Positions 34,467 to 43,496 of a stretch of DNA of 64,000 nucleotides are shown here, one piece after another. Location of the stretch: the NCBI GenBank assembly GCA_017051695.1, contig JAFIDK010000002.1:558001-622000 (forward strand). The letters are read 5' to 3'. The stretch is from Algoriphagus aestuarii. GTDB lineage: Bacteria; Bacteroidota; Bacteroidia; Cytophagales; Cyclobacteriaceae. A program made the translations under genes and the position numbers. The notes below the pieces were generated by a model, which did not search any database, had not been told where the DNA came from, and saw only the letters and a list, made by a program, of their open reading frames with translations. Within the stretch, counting starts at the first letter, position 1. Every line of letters begins with the position of its first letter.

Positions 34467-34835
34467 TCACTTTTGATCAGCATCTAATCTATTTCCAAAA
34501 AGGGAATTAATGATGCTCAAAACAATTGAAAACAATAAGGCCCACCAAAATCCATCTACCTCAAATCCCGGGATAATTTCATCGGCGATCAAGATGACAG
34601 CCGCATTGATTACCAATAAAAACAATCCCAACGAAAGAATGGTTATCGGCAAAGTCAATAAAACCAGAATTGGTTTTATGATCAAATTGATCAGAATTAT
34701 GACTGCAGCCAAAATGAAACCAGTCATAAAAGTGTCAATATGGATTCCTTTCAAAAAAAATTCAGCGATCAAAACTGATATACCCCCGATAAGGATTTTG
34801 ACTAAAAATGAACTGGCGGATGATTGATTTCCCAT
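34467..34835 (-). CDS. phage holin family 4 (holin_4_2)-like membrane protein
   Basis: 122 residues with four predicted transmembrane segments. FLVKILIGGISVLIAEFFLKGI at the N-terminus, NLIIKPILVLLTLPITILSLGLFLLVINA in the centre, and PGF..GFWWALLFSIVLSIINSLF near the end match the Phage_holin_4_2 family (YvlD-like). These are chromosomal membrane proteins in many bacteria and are not evidence of a prophage. Function unknown. Nothing phage-like lies nearby. Confidence 0.88.
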   Translation of the reverse strand: MGNQSSASSFLVKILIGGISVLIAEFFLKGIHIDTFMTGFILAAVIILINLIIKPILVLLTLPITILSLGLFLLVINAAVILIADEIIPGFEVDGFWWALLFSIVLSIINSLFGNRLDADQK

Positions 34836-34943
34836 AGCATGAACTTAGAGTGAAACTCTTAAAGAATCTAAAATACTGACATATATCATGTCAAAGATCC
34901 CAAGTCTCCTCTAAAAAGTAAACTTTTTTTTGTTTTAGAAGCT

Positions 34944-34951
34944 TATATTTG
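34944..34951 (+). promoter_or_regulatory. candidate -7 promoter element of the desaturase gene
   Basis: TATATTTG matches TAnnTTTG exactly and lies 27 bp upstream of the GTG at 34979. No convincing -33 TTG is seen at the expected distance. Confidence 0.45.
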
Positions 34952-34978
34952 CACAATTAATTCAAAATCCCACAAGTA

Positions 34979-35728
34979 GTGATCATCATAATCTTCTTCC
35001 TTTTGCACTGGTATTTCTCCCTGTTTTGCCAGAGTTTCTTTCTTCACCGATATGCAGCCCATCAAATGTTTGTGATGAGTAAATATTGGGAACGCTTTTT
35101 TTATCTGTTTACCTGGTTTTGGCAAGGTAGTTCCTATTTATCTCCCCGAGCTTATGCAATTCTCCATAGAATGCACCATGCTTATTCGGATACACCTAAA
35201 GATCCGCACAGTCCTCACCACACAGAAAATCTATTTACGATGATGTGGAAGACAAAAAATATTTATAATGACTATTTCAGTTTCAAATTAACACCTGAAG
35301 AAAGGTTTTCGAAAGATATTCCGGATTGGAACAAGTTTGACAAATTTGCTGACACCATGTATATCAGAGTGGCTTGGGGATTATTGTATGTTTTGATTTA
35401 TGTTCTTTGTATTTCTGTTTTCGAATTGCCAGGTACACATTGGTGGATGTATTTCTTACTCCCTATTCATTTTTTGATGGGACCTGTTCATGGCGCAATT
35501 GTCAACTGGAGTGGACACAAGTACGGATATGCGAATTTTGACAACAATGATAAGTCTAAAAACAGCTTACTCTTGGACGTATTGATGCTTGGTGAATTAT
35601 TCCAAAACAATCACCATAAATTACCAAACAGACCAAATTTTGCTGTGAAATGGTATGAATTTGATCCGACATATCCTATTGTCAAACTACTGCATGCAAC
35701 CAAGATCATCAAGTTGCGAACTACTTAA
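34979..35728 (+). CDS. acyl-CoA desaturase (fatty acid desaturase)
   Basis: 249 residues starting with GTG. The three histidine boxes of the di-iron site are present: HRYAAH (23-28), HRMHH and NNHHK. The first ATG downstream would lose the first box, which supports the GTG. Several hydrophobic segments flank the boxes. The enzyme introduces a double bond into an acyl chain at the inner membrane, using O2. Short delta-9-type desaturases of this length are common in Bacteroidota. Monocistronic, with a terminator 10 bp past the stop. Confidence 0.93.
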   Translation: MIIIIFFLLHWYFSLFCQSFFLHRYAAHQMFVMSKYWERFFYLFTWFWQGSSYLSPRAYAILHRMHHAYSDTPKDPHSPHHTENLFTMMWKTKNIYNDYFSFKLTPEERFSKDIPDWNKFDKFADTMYIRVAWGLLYVLIYVLCISVFELPGTHWWMYFLLPIHFLMGPVHGAIVNWSGHKYGYANFDNNDKSKNSLLLDVLMLGELFQNNHHKLPNRPNFAVKWYEFDPTYPIVKLLHATKIIKLRTT

Positions 35729-35737
35729 TCGAATTAG

Positions 35738-35763
35738 AAGCCTCCAAATGGAGGCTTTTTTTT
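35738..35763 (+). terminator. terminator of the desaturase gene
   Basis: An 8-bp stem AAGCCTCC/GGAGGCTT (35738-35745 with 35750-35757) with a 4-nt loop is followed by a T-run. Confidence 0.92.
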
Positions 35764-35854
35764 AGCATTATTTTAGGCGATGCTTTGTACTAATTACATT
35801 TTACTTGTAAAAAAAAGAGAATAAAACTAAAGGTATTTTTGGTTTTGTGAAACT

Positions 35855-35877
35855 AAACGAATAATTTTCTTTCGTTT
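35855..35877 (+). promoter_or_regulatory. candidate autoregulatory operator of the BlaI-like repressor
   Basis: A perfect 7-bp inverted repeat AAACGAA (35855-35861) and TTCGTTT (35871-35877) with a 9-bp spacer lies 22-45 bp upstream of the ATG at 35900. Such a position would block transcription of the repressor gene. It differs from the TACA/TGTA dyad of classical Bla/Mec operators, so the assignment is inferred from position and symmetry. Confidence 0.4.
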
Positions 35878-35899
35878 TAAACTTAACGCCTAATTTCAT

Positions 35900-36229
35900 A
35901 TGAAACCATTAACTAGAGCAGAAGAAGAGATCATGCAGATCTTATGGGAAATCGAGAGAGGATTTGTAAAAGATATCCTTGCAGCGATGACTGAACCAAA
36001 ACCCGCTTACAACACTGTTTCGACTATTGTAAGAATTTTGGAAAGAAAGGGATTTGTGAGCCATAAATCTTATGGAAAAAGTCACGAATATTTTCCGATT
36101 GTGTCTAAAGACGAGTACAGAACTTTTATCATCAAAAAGATGCTAGAAGGATACTTTGAGAATTCCTTTGGAAAACTTAGCTCATTCTTTAAAAACGATG
36201 AGACTTTAAATACTAAGGATTATCAATAA
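35900..36229 (+). CDS. BlaI/MecI/CopY family transcriptional repressor, orphan
   Basis: 109 residues, somewhat short for the family (about 120-125). The winged-helix domain is clear: LTRAEEEIMQILWEIERGFVKDIL, AYNTVSTIVRILERKGFVSH (recognition helix) and the SHEYFPIVS wing, then a short dimerisation helix. In most bacteria a BlaR1/MecR1-type M56 peptidase follows; here a terminator comes next, so the gene is an orphan. Target genes unknown; autoregulation is suggested by the dyad upstream. Confidence 0.93.
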   Translation: MKPLTRAEEEIMQILWEIERGFVKDILAAMTEPKPAYNTVSTIVRILERKGFVSHKSYGKSHEYFPIVSKDEYRTFIIKKMLEGYFENSFGKLSSFFKNDETLNTKDYQ

Positions 36230-36244
36230 GTAACTGCATTCATC

Positions 36245-36281
36245 AAAAAAAACCTGATCAGAAAATGATCAGGTTTTTTTG
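36245..36281. terminator. bidirectional terminator between the repressor and tricorn genes
   Basis: A perfect 10-bp stem AACCTGATCA/TGATCAGGTT (36251-36260 with 36266-36275) has an A-run before and a T-run after, so it can act on both convergent genes. Confidence 0.92.
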
Positions 36282-36320
36282 TTTATATCGACTTATCAAA
36301 TATTTCTTCGAGTTTCGGAT

Positions 36321-39300
36321 CTAGTTTTGGACATCTTTCATTAGCTCTTCAATCGCCTTTTCCAATTGTTGGTCCACACCCTGATCTACTTTACCTGGCA
36401 TGTTTTTCACAAGGAATTGGGGCCGGGTTTCATTGTTTTCTAACCATTCTCCCGCTTTGTTTTTTGCAGATATTGGTACGGCTCCCCATCTTCCCCCATC
36501 CGGTAAACCTTCCCATCCTGCAAATGAACAAGTCCCTGGAGTTGGCATACCTACAGTTTTACCGATTTCCAAATCAGTATAGCCGCATGCAAAACAATGT
36601 CCATCAGAATAATTAGCTTCATTAAACATCGCTAAAGTAGGTTTTGTCCATCTTGCAGTTGGTTCGTACCCCACTTCTTTTGCTTCGGTGGCATAAGTCA
36701 GAAACTTTTCTCCAGTAAAGAACATGGCCAAATCTGCAACCAAATCTCCTCCTCCATTAAATCGGGTATCCACGATGACACCTTCGGTATCGTGGTATTT
36801 GCCCATCATTTCTTCATAAACATTGCGATATGGGCCATCACTCATCCCAGGAATATGTACATAGCCTAATTTCCCATTACTCAGGCTATCTACTTCTGCT
36901 TGATTTTTCCTAACCCATCGCTTGTACAAGAGTTGATTTTCTGCCCCCAAAGTGATTGGTTTCACTGTAATCTGTTTAGAGTTTCCGTTTTTAGGGTTGG
37001 TAATATCCAAAAGTGTGAACTTATCAGCCTTTCTGTTTAGAAACTTTGCAAAATCCTGATCTGCACCCACTGGCATACCATCTATTTTCTGGATTACCAT
37101 CCCTGGCTCGATGTCTAAATCCGCTTTGTCCAAGGGACCTCCAGCAATAATTTCTTTGATTTGGATACCTTCACCATCGAATCCATAATCCCAAAATATT
37201 CCTAACGAAGAAGTTGCATCGGCCATAGGGATGCTTCTCGAGTATCTGGCACCAGCATGGGAGACATTGAGTTCACCGATCATTTCAGAAATCATCTCGG
37301 CAAATTCATAACTGTTGCCTATACTGGGAAGGTACTTTTCATAGGCTATTTTTGCAGCATCCCAATCAACTCCATGCATATCTGGTGTGTAAAAAATCCC
37401 TTTAGTCCTAAGCCAAATATGCTCAAACATATACTCTCTCTCAGCAATCGCATCAAATGTCATTTCTCCGGAAATCTGGACATTTTCCTTTTTCATGGTC
37501 TCAGGATTGATTTTGGAGATACTGCCGTTAGAAAGGAGAAAAAGATTTTTCATATCCTTATCCCATGCCAGGCTTCCGTAATTTGCTCCAAGAGCAATTT
37601 CCTGCTTTGTTTCTTTAGTCCGAATGTTGGTACTCCAAAGGTTCATTCCTTTCTCAAAGCTGGTCAGATAATAGAGCTTTTCGCCGTCCTTGGACAAAAC
37701 AGCATCCCCCAGATTAGAAGAATGAATCGTTAATCGAGCTTTTCTTTCTTCTATACCATCCCAATTAAACTCCAATGGTTTAACTTCTTTTTTCTCCTCC
37801 TTTTTATCGCCTTTCGATTGATCATCCTCCTCTTTTTTGTTCGACTTTTCGATTTCTTTCATTAAATCAAAGTCTTCTTTGGAAAGCCTGAATTTGTCCC
37901 AAGCGTCCTTATCAAAAAACATCGTATAAACATCATCCTGACTTTGACCGCTAGTAGCATAACTTCTCAACCCATCCCGATTAGAAAACCAAAGCATCTG
38001 TTTCCCTTCATTTACCCAAACTGCCTGATTATCTCCATAGCCACTTTTTGTCAGATTTTTCATTGGCTCTTTTCCTGAGGCATCCAATAAAACCACTTCC
38101 GAATTCGCCATAGTAGGCCTATATGTTGCCAAAAGCCATTTACTATCTGGTGACCAAGTGAAATACTGGTCTCCATCTCTCATATGAAAAAGTTCTTCAG
38201 GAGACAATAGCGTAGTAGTTTTCTTACTGTCGATATCTAAAATCTTTACTGATCTACGGTCCTCTATATAAGCTATTTTCTTGCCATCAGGAGAATATTT
38301 CCCCACATAGGCATCCACATCCAATGAAATCAAAGGCTTTTCCTCAATCAAAGTTGAGGCAAAGAAAAAAGGCTCTTCCGCTCTTACAATTGAGGATTGA
38401 TAAATACTCCATTTCCCGTTTCTTTCACTGGAATAAATCACAGACTTTCCATCAGGAGCAAACTCCACGAAACTCTCTTGCTCCGGCGTATTGGTGATCC
38501 TTTTTGTGAGGGAACCATCTACTGAGGTGACAAACACTTCTCCCCTTGCGATGAAAGCGATTTCTTTTCCATTAGGGGAGATAGCCATTTCCCTGACTCC
38601 ACCATTAATAGCAATAAAAGAATCAGAATTATTGATCGCCTGAGTCTGAATACTTACTTCTAATTTTTTAGGCGTTTGCCCTTTCCTCAAAGTATACAAT
38701 TCCCCATCATAGCTAAAACTCATTAGACCATCCTTTGAAATAGTTAGAAACCTTACAGGAAAACCTTCAAAATTGGTTAAAGCAGCACGCTGTTTCGAGT
38801 TAGAAACCGGCATGGAAAAGACATTAAAGCTTCCATTCTGCTCACTTAAGTAATAAATTTCCTTTTCATCTGGCGAAAAAACAGGATTTCTATCCTCCCC
38901 ATAAAAATCTGTCAACATGGTATGGGAATTAGTTTGGGCATCATAGATCCAGATATCCCGGGCTATTCCAGATTGATGGTGCTTTCTCCATTCGTTTTCA
39001 CCACCTTTTTTATCGTGGTAAATGATTTTTTGGCCATCTCCACTGGTTTGGACATATTCTGCAGGTATTGTCCAGACCTGATCTACTCTTCCAGATTTGC
39101 GAGGAACTTGGTATAATTCAGGTTGTGACCCTGTAGGGTATTGTCTATGCTCGGCAATATCCATCCGGGTAGCTCCAAAAATCACTTGCTGATCATCTGC
39201 TGAAAAATCAAAGGGTTGTTCGTCATTTGAATGGTATGTCAACCTGGTTGCAGGACCGCCTTGAGCATCCATGATGAAAACATCAAAATTCCCATACCTA

Positions 39301-39557
39301 TCCGAAGCAAAAGCAATTTGATTTCCGTCTTTACTCCAGACAGGTTTATAGTCATGTGCCTCGTGAAAAGTTATCTGTTTAGCACTTCCTCCAGTGCTGG
39401 AAACTAAATATAAATCTCCTTTGAAAGTAAAGGCGATCTGAGAACCATCAGGTGAAATGGCTGGGTAACGCATCCAGTTAGGAGTGGTCTGCGCCGTAGT
39501 TTGAATTCCTAAAGCCACCAGTAGGAATAAGGATAAAGAATAAACTATTGATCTCAT
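36321..39557 (-). CDS. tricorn protease-like S41 family peptidase
   Basis: 1078 residues from the ATG at 39557, which leaves a clean signal peptide ending near TTAQ (an upstream Met at 39599 is in frame but less likely). The N-terminal 650 residues are PD40/TolB-like propeller repeats (SPDGSQIAFTF, WSKDGNQIAFASDRYGN). A charged linker rich in Glu and Lys follows (about 565-605), then a PDZ domain (about 775-845) and an S41 catalytic domain containing VDTRFNGGGD and a NEANYSDGH segment with the probable catalytic serine. Tricorn cuts oligopeptides; the signal peptide makes this version exported. Confidence 0.92.
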   Translation of the reverse strand: MRSIVYSLSLFLLVALGIQTTAQTTPNWMRYPAISPDGSQIAFTFKGDLYLVSSTGGSAKQITFHEAHDYKPVWSKDGNQIAFASDRYGNFDVFIMDAQGGPATRLTYHSNDEQPFDFSADDQQVIFGATRMDIAEHRQYPTGSQPELYQVPRKSGRVDQVWTIPAEYVQTSGDGQKIIYHDKKGGENEWRKHHQSGIARDIWIYDAQTNSHTMLTDFYGEDRNPVFSPDEKEIYYLSEQNGSFNVFSMPVSNSKQRAALTNFEGFPVRFLTISKDGLMSFSYDGELYTLRKGQTPKKLEVSIQTQAINNSDSFIAINGGVREMAISPNGKEIAFIARGEVFVTSVDGSLTKRITNTPEQESFVEFAPDGKSVIYSSERNGKWSIYQSSIVRAEEPFFFASTLIEEKPLISLDVDAYVGKYSPDGKKIAYIEDRRSVKILDIDSKKTTTLLSPEELFHMRDGDQYFTWSPDSKWLLATYRPTMANSEVVLLDASGKEPMKNLTKSGYGDNQAVWVNEGKQMLWFSNRDGLRSYATSGQSQDDVYTMFFDKDAWDKFRLSKEDFDLMKEIEKSNKKEEDDQSKGDKKEEKKEVKPLEFNWDGIEERKARLTIHSSNLGDAVLSKDGEKLYYLTSFEKGMNLWSTNIRTKETKQEIALGANYGSLAWDKDMKNLFLLSNGSISKINPETMKKENVQISGEMTFDAIAEREYMFEHIWLRTKGIFYTPDMHGVDWDAAKIAYEKYLPSIGNSYEFAEMISEMIGELNVSHAGARYSRSIPMADATSSLGIFWDYGFDGEGIQIKEIIAGGPLDKADLDIEPGMVIQKIDGMPVGADQDFAKFLNRKADKFTLLDITNPKNGNSKQITVKPITLGAENQLLYKRWVRKNQAEVDSLSNGKLGYVHIPGMSDGPYRNVYEEMMGKYHDTEGVIVDTRFNGGGDLVADLAMFFTGEKFLTYATEAKEVGYEPTARWTKPTLAMFNEANYSDGHCFACGYTDLEIGKTVGMPTPGTCSFAGWEGLPDGGRWGAVPISAKNKAGEWLENNETRPQFLVKNMPGKVDQGVDQQLEKAIEELMKDVQN

Positions 39558-39715
39558 AGAAGATGAATTGATTTTCCTTAAAGTAAGTAAAATTTTCACT
39601 TCCTATTCAGTAGAAAATTTTGAATGGAATCAGATTTGTTTTGACCCCCGTTATTTAATATCTGAAAAATTCCCGATTCGATTCTCCTTTTTTTCCATGC
39701 TTCAATCTGGAAAGC

Positions 39716-39723
39716 TATATTTG
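39716..39723 (+). promoter_or_regulatory. candidate -7 promoter element of tyrS
   Basis: TATATTTG matches TAnnTTTG exactly, 25 bp upstream of the tyrS ATG. The -33 region around 39690-39697 is a T-run without a clear TTG. Confidence 0.5.
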
Positions 39724-39748
39724 CCACTCGAAAAAATCAGAAGAATAG

Positions 39749-41041
39749 ATGAAATCATTTATAGAGGAATTGCGCTGGAGAGGAATGCTTCAAGATATGA
39801 CTCCAGATTTAGAAGAACATTTGGAAAAAGGAATGGCTTCTGCATATCTGGGCTTTGACCCGACAGCTGATTCTTTACACATTGGTCATTTGGTAGGTGT
39901 GATGACACTTTTGCACTTTCAAAGAGCGGGACATAAGCCTTTTGCATTGGTGGGTGGAGCAACAGGGATGATAGGTGATCCTTCTTTTAAATCAGCCGAA
40001 AGAAACCTTCTAAACAAAGAAACACTAGAGCATAATGTCTCTTGCATTCAAGCTCAGCTTTCAAAATTTTTGGATTTTAGCGGTAAAGATGGCAACAATG
40101 CAGAATTGGTAAATAACTATGACTGGATGTCCCAATTCAGTTTCTTGGAATTTATCAGAGATGTAGGAAAGCATATTACAGTCAATTACATGATGTCCAA
40201 AGATTCTGTCAAAAGAAGATTGGAAGATGGCAATGGGCTATCATTTACTGAATTTAGCTACCAGTTAATCCAAGGATATGACTTCTATCATCTTTGGAAA
40301 AACAATAATTGCTCTATTCAGCTGGGTGGATCCGACCAATGGGGGAATATCGTCACTGGAACTGAATTAATCCGTAGAATGGGCGCAGGGAGTGCTTTTG
40401 CTTTAACTGTTCCTTTGATCACCAAAGCTGACGGAACCAAATTCGGTAAAACCGAAGGTGGCTCAGTTTGGCTGGATCCTGAAAAAACTTCTCCTTATGC
40501 ATTTTACCAGTTTTGGTTAAATGTTTCGGATGAGGACGCCTCAAAATATATCCGGATTTTCACTGTGTTGGATCAGGAAACTATAGAAAACCTGGAGTCT
40601 GAACATGCTGAAGCACCACATTTGAGAATTCTTCAAAAAGAAATAGCCAAGAATGTAACGATTATGGTTCATAGCCAGGAAGATTATGAAATGGCGGTAA
40701 AAGCTTCTTCTATTTTGTTTGGAAAGTCATCCACAGAGGATCTCGCGGCTTTGGATGAAAGAACATTCTTACAGGTTTTTGATGGAGTACCTCAGGTGCA
40801 GATCAGCAAAACGGAGTATGCTGGATTTGAATCCGTTTTGGACCTTTTCGGAGAAACAAGCCAAGGCGTTATTTTCTCTTCCAAAGGAGAAGCCAGAAAA
40901 ATGATTCAAGGTGGTGGTGTCAGCATCAATAAAGAAAAACTAGCAGACCCTAACGCTTCTATTTCTTTTGAATTATTACAGGATAAATTCTTACTGGTCC
41001 AAAAAGGAAAGAAAAACTATTACATCATAGAAATCAATTAA
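39749..41041 (+). CDS. tyrS: tyrosyl-tRNA synthetase
   Basis: 430 residues, normal for the bacterial TyrRS. The class I HIGH motif appears as LHIGHLVG (about 49-56) and the KMSKS motif as KFGKT (about 230-234), as in the bacterial TyrRS1 type. The tyrosine-binding [11 protein letters not shown] block is present, and an S4 RNA-binding domain (about 370-430) ends the protein. It charges tRNA-Tyr in the cytoplasm. A -7 element lies just upstream and a terminator just downstream, so it is monocistronic. Confidence 0.98.
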   Translation: MKSFIEELRWRGMLQDMTPDLEEHLEKGMASAYLGFDPTADSLHIGHLVGVMTLLHFQRAGHKPFALVGGATGMIGDPSFKSAERNLLNKETLEHNVSCIQAQLSKFLDFSGKDGNNAELVNNYDWMSQFSFLEFIRDVGKHITVNYMMSKDSVKRRLEDGNGLSFTEFSYQLIQGYDFYHLWKNNNCSIQLGGSDQWGNIVTGTELIRRMGAGSAFALTVPLITKADGTKFGKTEGGSVWLDPEKTSPYAFYQFWLNVSDEDASKYIRIFTVLDQETIENLESEHAEAPHLRILQKEIAKNVTIMVHSQEDYEMAVKASSILFGKSSTEDLAALDERTFLQVFDGVPQVQISKTEYAGFESVLDLFGETSQGVIFSSKGEARKMIQGGGVSINKEKLADPNASISFELLQDKFLLVQKGKKNYYIIEIN

Positions 41042-41062
41042 TTGAATAAAATTCAAAATAAG

Positions 41063-41098
41063 AAAAGGCCTTAATTTCAATATTTAGGCCTTTTTTTT
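41063..41098 (+). terminator. terminator after tyrS
   Basis: A 9-bp stem AAAAGGCCT/AGGCCTTTT (41063-41071 with 41086-41094) with a 14-nt loop runs into a T-tract. Confidence 0.88.
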
Positions 41099-41187
41099 AT
41101 AATCAATCAGAATTTTAAAATCATTTTTATCAATTTTTGACCGAAGTTTAATATCTTTGAATTTTAAGAAACGAACTCAAATTTTAA

Positions 41188-41886
41188 ATGGCCGGAGAAA
41201 AAAACAACAAGGAGAAATTGATCTTGGATTCAGCTGTCTCACTTTTTACAAGTAAAGGATTCCAAGCAACAAGAATGGAAGATGTGGCGAAAAACGCCGG
41301 TATTAGTAAGGGATTGACCTACTTTTATTATAAGAATAAAGAAGATCTTTTTATGGCTTTGACTAAAAAAGCCTTTGACCAATTTAAGGATGAATTCAGA
41401 GAGGTGTATCGTAGCAAAGGCAAAAATGGTCTGGAAATGCTCAGCGAATTGGTTGTGAAAATACCTTCATTTGCCAAAACCAACCAAGTGTATTACGATT
41501 CGATTCTCAACTTTTTGGACTTGATGAAAAAGTATAACAATCCTGAAACAAGGGCTCAGATCAATCCATTGATATTGGAATCTGTTCATTTTCAAAAATT
41601 ATTGGAAATCCACCATGAGCCTGCAAAAATCGGTGTAATGATGGTAAGTCAGGGAATCAAAGATGGAAGTATTCGTACGGAATTGCAGCCAGAAATCACA
41701 TTTTACACTATTTGGAGCATGATTATCGGTTACGAGAAAATGATGGGACCGATAGAATACGAAGGAAAAGAAATCAAAATCAATCCCTCTAACTGGCAAC
41801 CAGGTTTTCAAAAATTGCTTCAAGACATGCTTAGAGGCACTATTCAAGCCGTAAAACCGGTCACTGTTCAAGGCTCTTTATTTTAG
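41188..41886 (+). CDS. TetR/AcrR family transcriptional regulator
   Basis: 232 residues. The N-terminal helix-turn-helix domain (about 8-60) is typical: LILDSAVSLFTSKGFQATRMEDVAKNAGISKGLTYFYYKNKEDLF. The C-terminal ligand-binding domain is helical and not assignable to a ligand. It is followed after only 4 bp by an amidohydrolase gene, so the two form one transcript and the regulator may control it. A TATCTTTG element at 41152-41159 is the best candidate -7 promoter box. Confidence 0.93.
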   Translation: MAGEKNNKEKLILDSAVSLFTSKGFQATRMEDVAKNAGISKGLTYFYYKNKEDLFMALTKKAFDQFKDEFREVYRSKGKNGLEMLSELVVKIPSFAKTNQVYYDSILNFLDLMKKYNNPETRAQINPLILESVHFQKLLEIHHEPAKIGVMMVSQGIKDGSIRTELQPEITFYTIWSMIIGYEKMMGPIEYEGKEIKINPSNWQPGFQKLLQDMLRGTIQAVKPVTVQGSLF

Positions 41887-41890
41887 GATA

Positions 41891-43315
41891 ATGAGGTTTA
41901 CAGTAGCTTTTATCTGCTCCATCTTTTTGTTTTCCTGCCAGAATAAAACTCAGGTTGACCTGATTATTCAAAACACTTCCATAATTGAAGTGGCTTCAGG
42001 AAGGCTCATTCCAAACCAGACGATTCTGATCCAAGGAGATTCTATTTTAAGCGTAGGAGACGAATCGCTGTTTGATGAATACTCGAGTGAAACCCTGGTG
42101 AACGGGCAAGGGAAGTTTTTAATGCCCGGACTTTGGGATAACCATGTTCACTTTGGAGGTGCAGCATATGTGGATGAAAATGAGCAATTGCTTCCATTGT
42201 ACCTCGCTTTTGGAGTGACGACTGTGAGAGATGCAGCCGGAGACATCAGTCTTGAAGTACTGAAATGGAGAGATGAAATCAATGCCGGGAAAAGATTGGG
42301 GCCAAAAATCCTGACTTCAGGGCCTAAACTAGAAGGAATCGAATCCATCTGGCCAGGAGATTTAGAAATTGGAACCGAAGAGGAACTGGAGAAAGCTCTT
42401 GATTCCTTGAAAAAGCTAAAAGTTGATTTCATAAAAATCACGGATAATACTTTAAAGCCAGCGCTGTTTCTTGAAGCAGTCAAAAGAGCCAGTGAAAGAG
42501 GTTGGAGTGTATCTGGTCATATCCCTGCAGCTTTGACCATAGATCAAGTTTCTGTAGCTGGGCAAAAAACTGTCGAGCATCTCAGCTACTTGATGCGGAT
42601 GACAACTCCTATGGAGGAAGAGATTAGCATTGGAAGAGGAAATGGAACGATGACTCCTGCAGAAGCATCTAAACTTCAAACTGAAACCAGAAACGACTCC
42701 CTAACTTTAGTAAAATTTAAAAAGTTGGCTTCTCAAGGAACAGGTGTAGTCCCTACTCTTTTGATCAGTTCCAACATTGCTTATTTGGATGAAAATAATT
42801 TTGAAGATGACACCATTCTAAATTATTTGGGTCCTCAATTAAAAGAAAGCTACCAGTGGAGGATCCAGCGGATGGCAAATGATACCCCTGAAGACAAACA
42901 AAACCGAAAAGACAGTTTTGAAGCCACTGCAAATTTGATTCCATTGGTTAAGGCCTCAGGAATGAAAATCTATGCAGGAACGGATGCCGGATACCTCAAC
43001 ACTTACGATGTTCCTGGATTGGCTATTCATTTGGAACTTCAGCAATTAGTGAAATATGGTTTGACAGCTAGGGAGGCCTTAGAGGCTTCCGTTATCAATG
43101 GACCGGAATATTTCGGACTTGAAAACAGTTATGGAAGCATCGAAAAAGGAAAAAAGGCAAACTTGATTCTCCTCAATAAAAATCCTTTAGAGAATATTGA
43201 AGCCACTTTGACCATTCAGGAGGTAATCAAAGATGGGCAACCTTTAGACAGAGCAAGATTAGATCAGATGCTGTCAGAAATTAAAAAGTGGGTTTCGAAA
43301 AAGGAAAAGCAATAA
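41891..43315 (+). CDS. amidohydrolase family lipoprotein
   Basis: 474 residues. A lipobox FLFSC (Cys16) predicts a lipid-anchored exported enzyme. The metal-dependent amidohydrolase fold has the HxH pair in DNHVHFGG, a probable metal-bridging lysine in FIKITDN, metal-ligand histidines in SGHIPA and VEHLSYL, and the catalytic aspartate in AGTDAGY. The closing KKANLILLNKNPLENI is typical of imidazolonepropionase-like and Xaa-Pro dipeptidase-type amidohydrolases. Substrate may be a dipeptide or cyclic amide. Co-transcribed with the TetR regulator 4 bp upstream. Confidence 0.92.
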   Translation: MRFTVAFICSIFLFSCQNKTQVDLIIQNTSIIEVASGRLIPNQTILIQGDSILSVGDESLFDEYSSETLVNGQGKFLMPGLWDNHVHFGGAAYVDENEQLLPLYLAFGVTTVRDAAGDISLEVLKWRDEINAGKRLGPKILTSGPKLEGIESIWPGDLEIGTEEELEKALDSLKKLKVDFIKITDNTLKPALFLEAVKRASERGWSVSGHIPAALTIDQVSVAGQKTVEHLSYLMRMTTPMEEEISIGRGNGTMTPAEASKLQTETRNDSLTLVKFKKLASQGTGVVPTLLISSNIAYLDENNFEDDTILNYLGPQLKESYQWRIQRMANDTPEDKQNRKDSFEATANLIPLVKASGMKIYAGTDAGYLNTYDVPGLAIHLELQQLVKYGLTAREALEASVINGPEYFGLENSYGSIEKGKKANLILLNKNPLENIEATLTIQEVIKDGQPLDRARLDQMLSEIKKWVSKKEKQ

Positions 43316-43346
43316 AAAAGGAAGTCAAATTTGACTTCCTTTTTTA
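43313..43346. terminator. terminator after the amidohydrolase
   Basis: A perfect palindrome AAGGAAGTCAAATTTGACTTCCTT (shown as its halves AAGGAAGTCAAA and TTTGACTTCCTT, 43318-43341) is flanked by an A-run and a T-run. It begins at the stop codon. Confidence 0.9.
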
Positions 43347-43419
43347 TGTTTTTTTTTTATGTATATCCGCTTTTGTGCCAGTATGGAGTCAAAATTGTTA
43401 AACTTAAGATTAAGAATTG

Positions 43420-43480
43420 AGACCGCTTCTGTCTTCTGACCAGATAAGCAAAGAATCTAGGGTGACTGGCATCTTTGCGG
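43420..43480. repeat. possible dispersed palindromic repeat downstream of the POT gene
   Basis: A 7-bp inverted repeat GCAAAGA/TCTTTGC (43448-43454 with 43472-43478) lies in the 150-bp region past the POT transporter stop. Read on the minus strand one frame gives DASHPRFFAYL-like peptide, a phrase I associate with recurring intergenic repeats in Bacteroidota. No second copy was found in this window, so the repeat status is unverified. Confidence 0.3.
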
Positions 43481-43496
43481 ATAATTATATTATTTT

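Noticed and set aside
34467-34835. Prophage signal from a holin-like protein
   Set aside because: The holin_4_2 family is widespread on chromosomes, and no other phage genes, integrase or attachment sites are near.
35900-36229. Beta-lactam resistance locus
   Set aside because: BlaI is present without BlaR1 or a beta-lactamase; family members control many other genes.
41152-41180. TetR operator in the 41.1 kb promoter region (TTTGA..TCAAA half-sites)
   Set aside because: The half-sites are short, AT-rich and widely spaced, so chance is a better explanation; only the TATCTTTG -7 candidate is mentioned.
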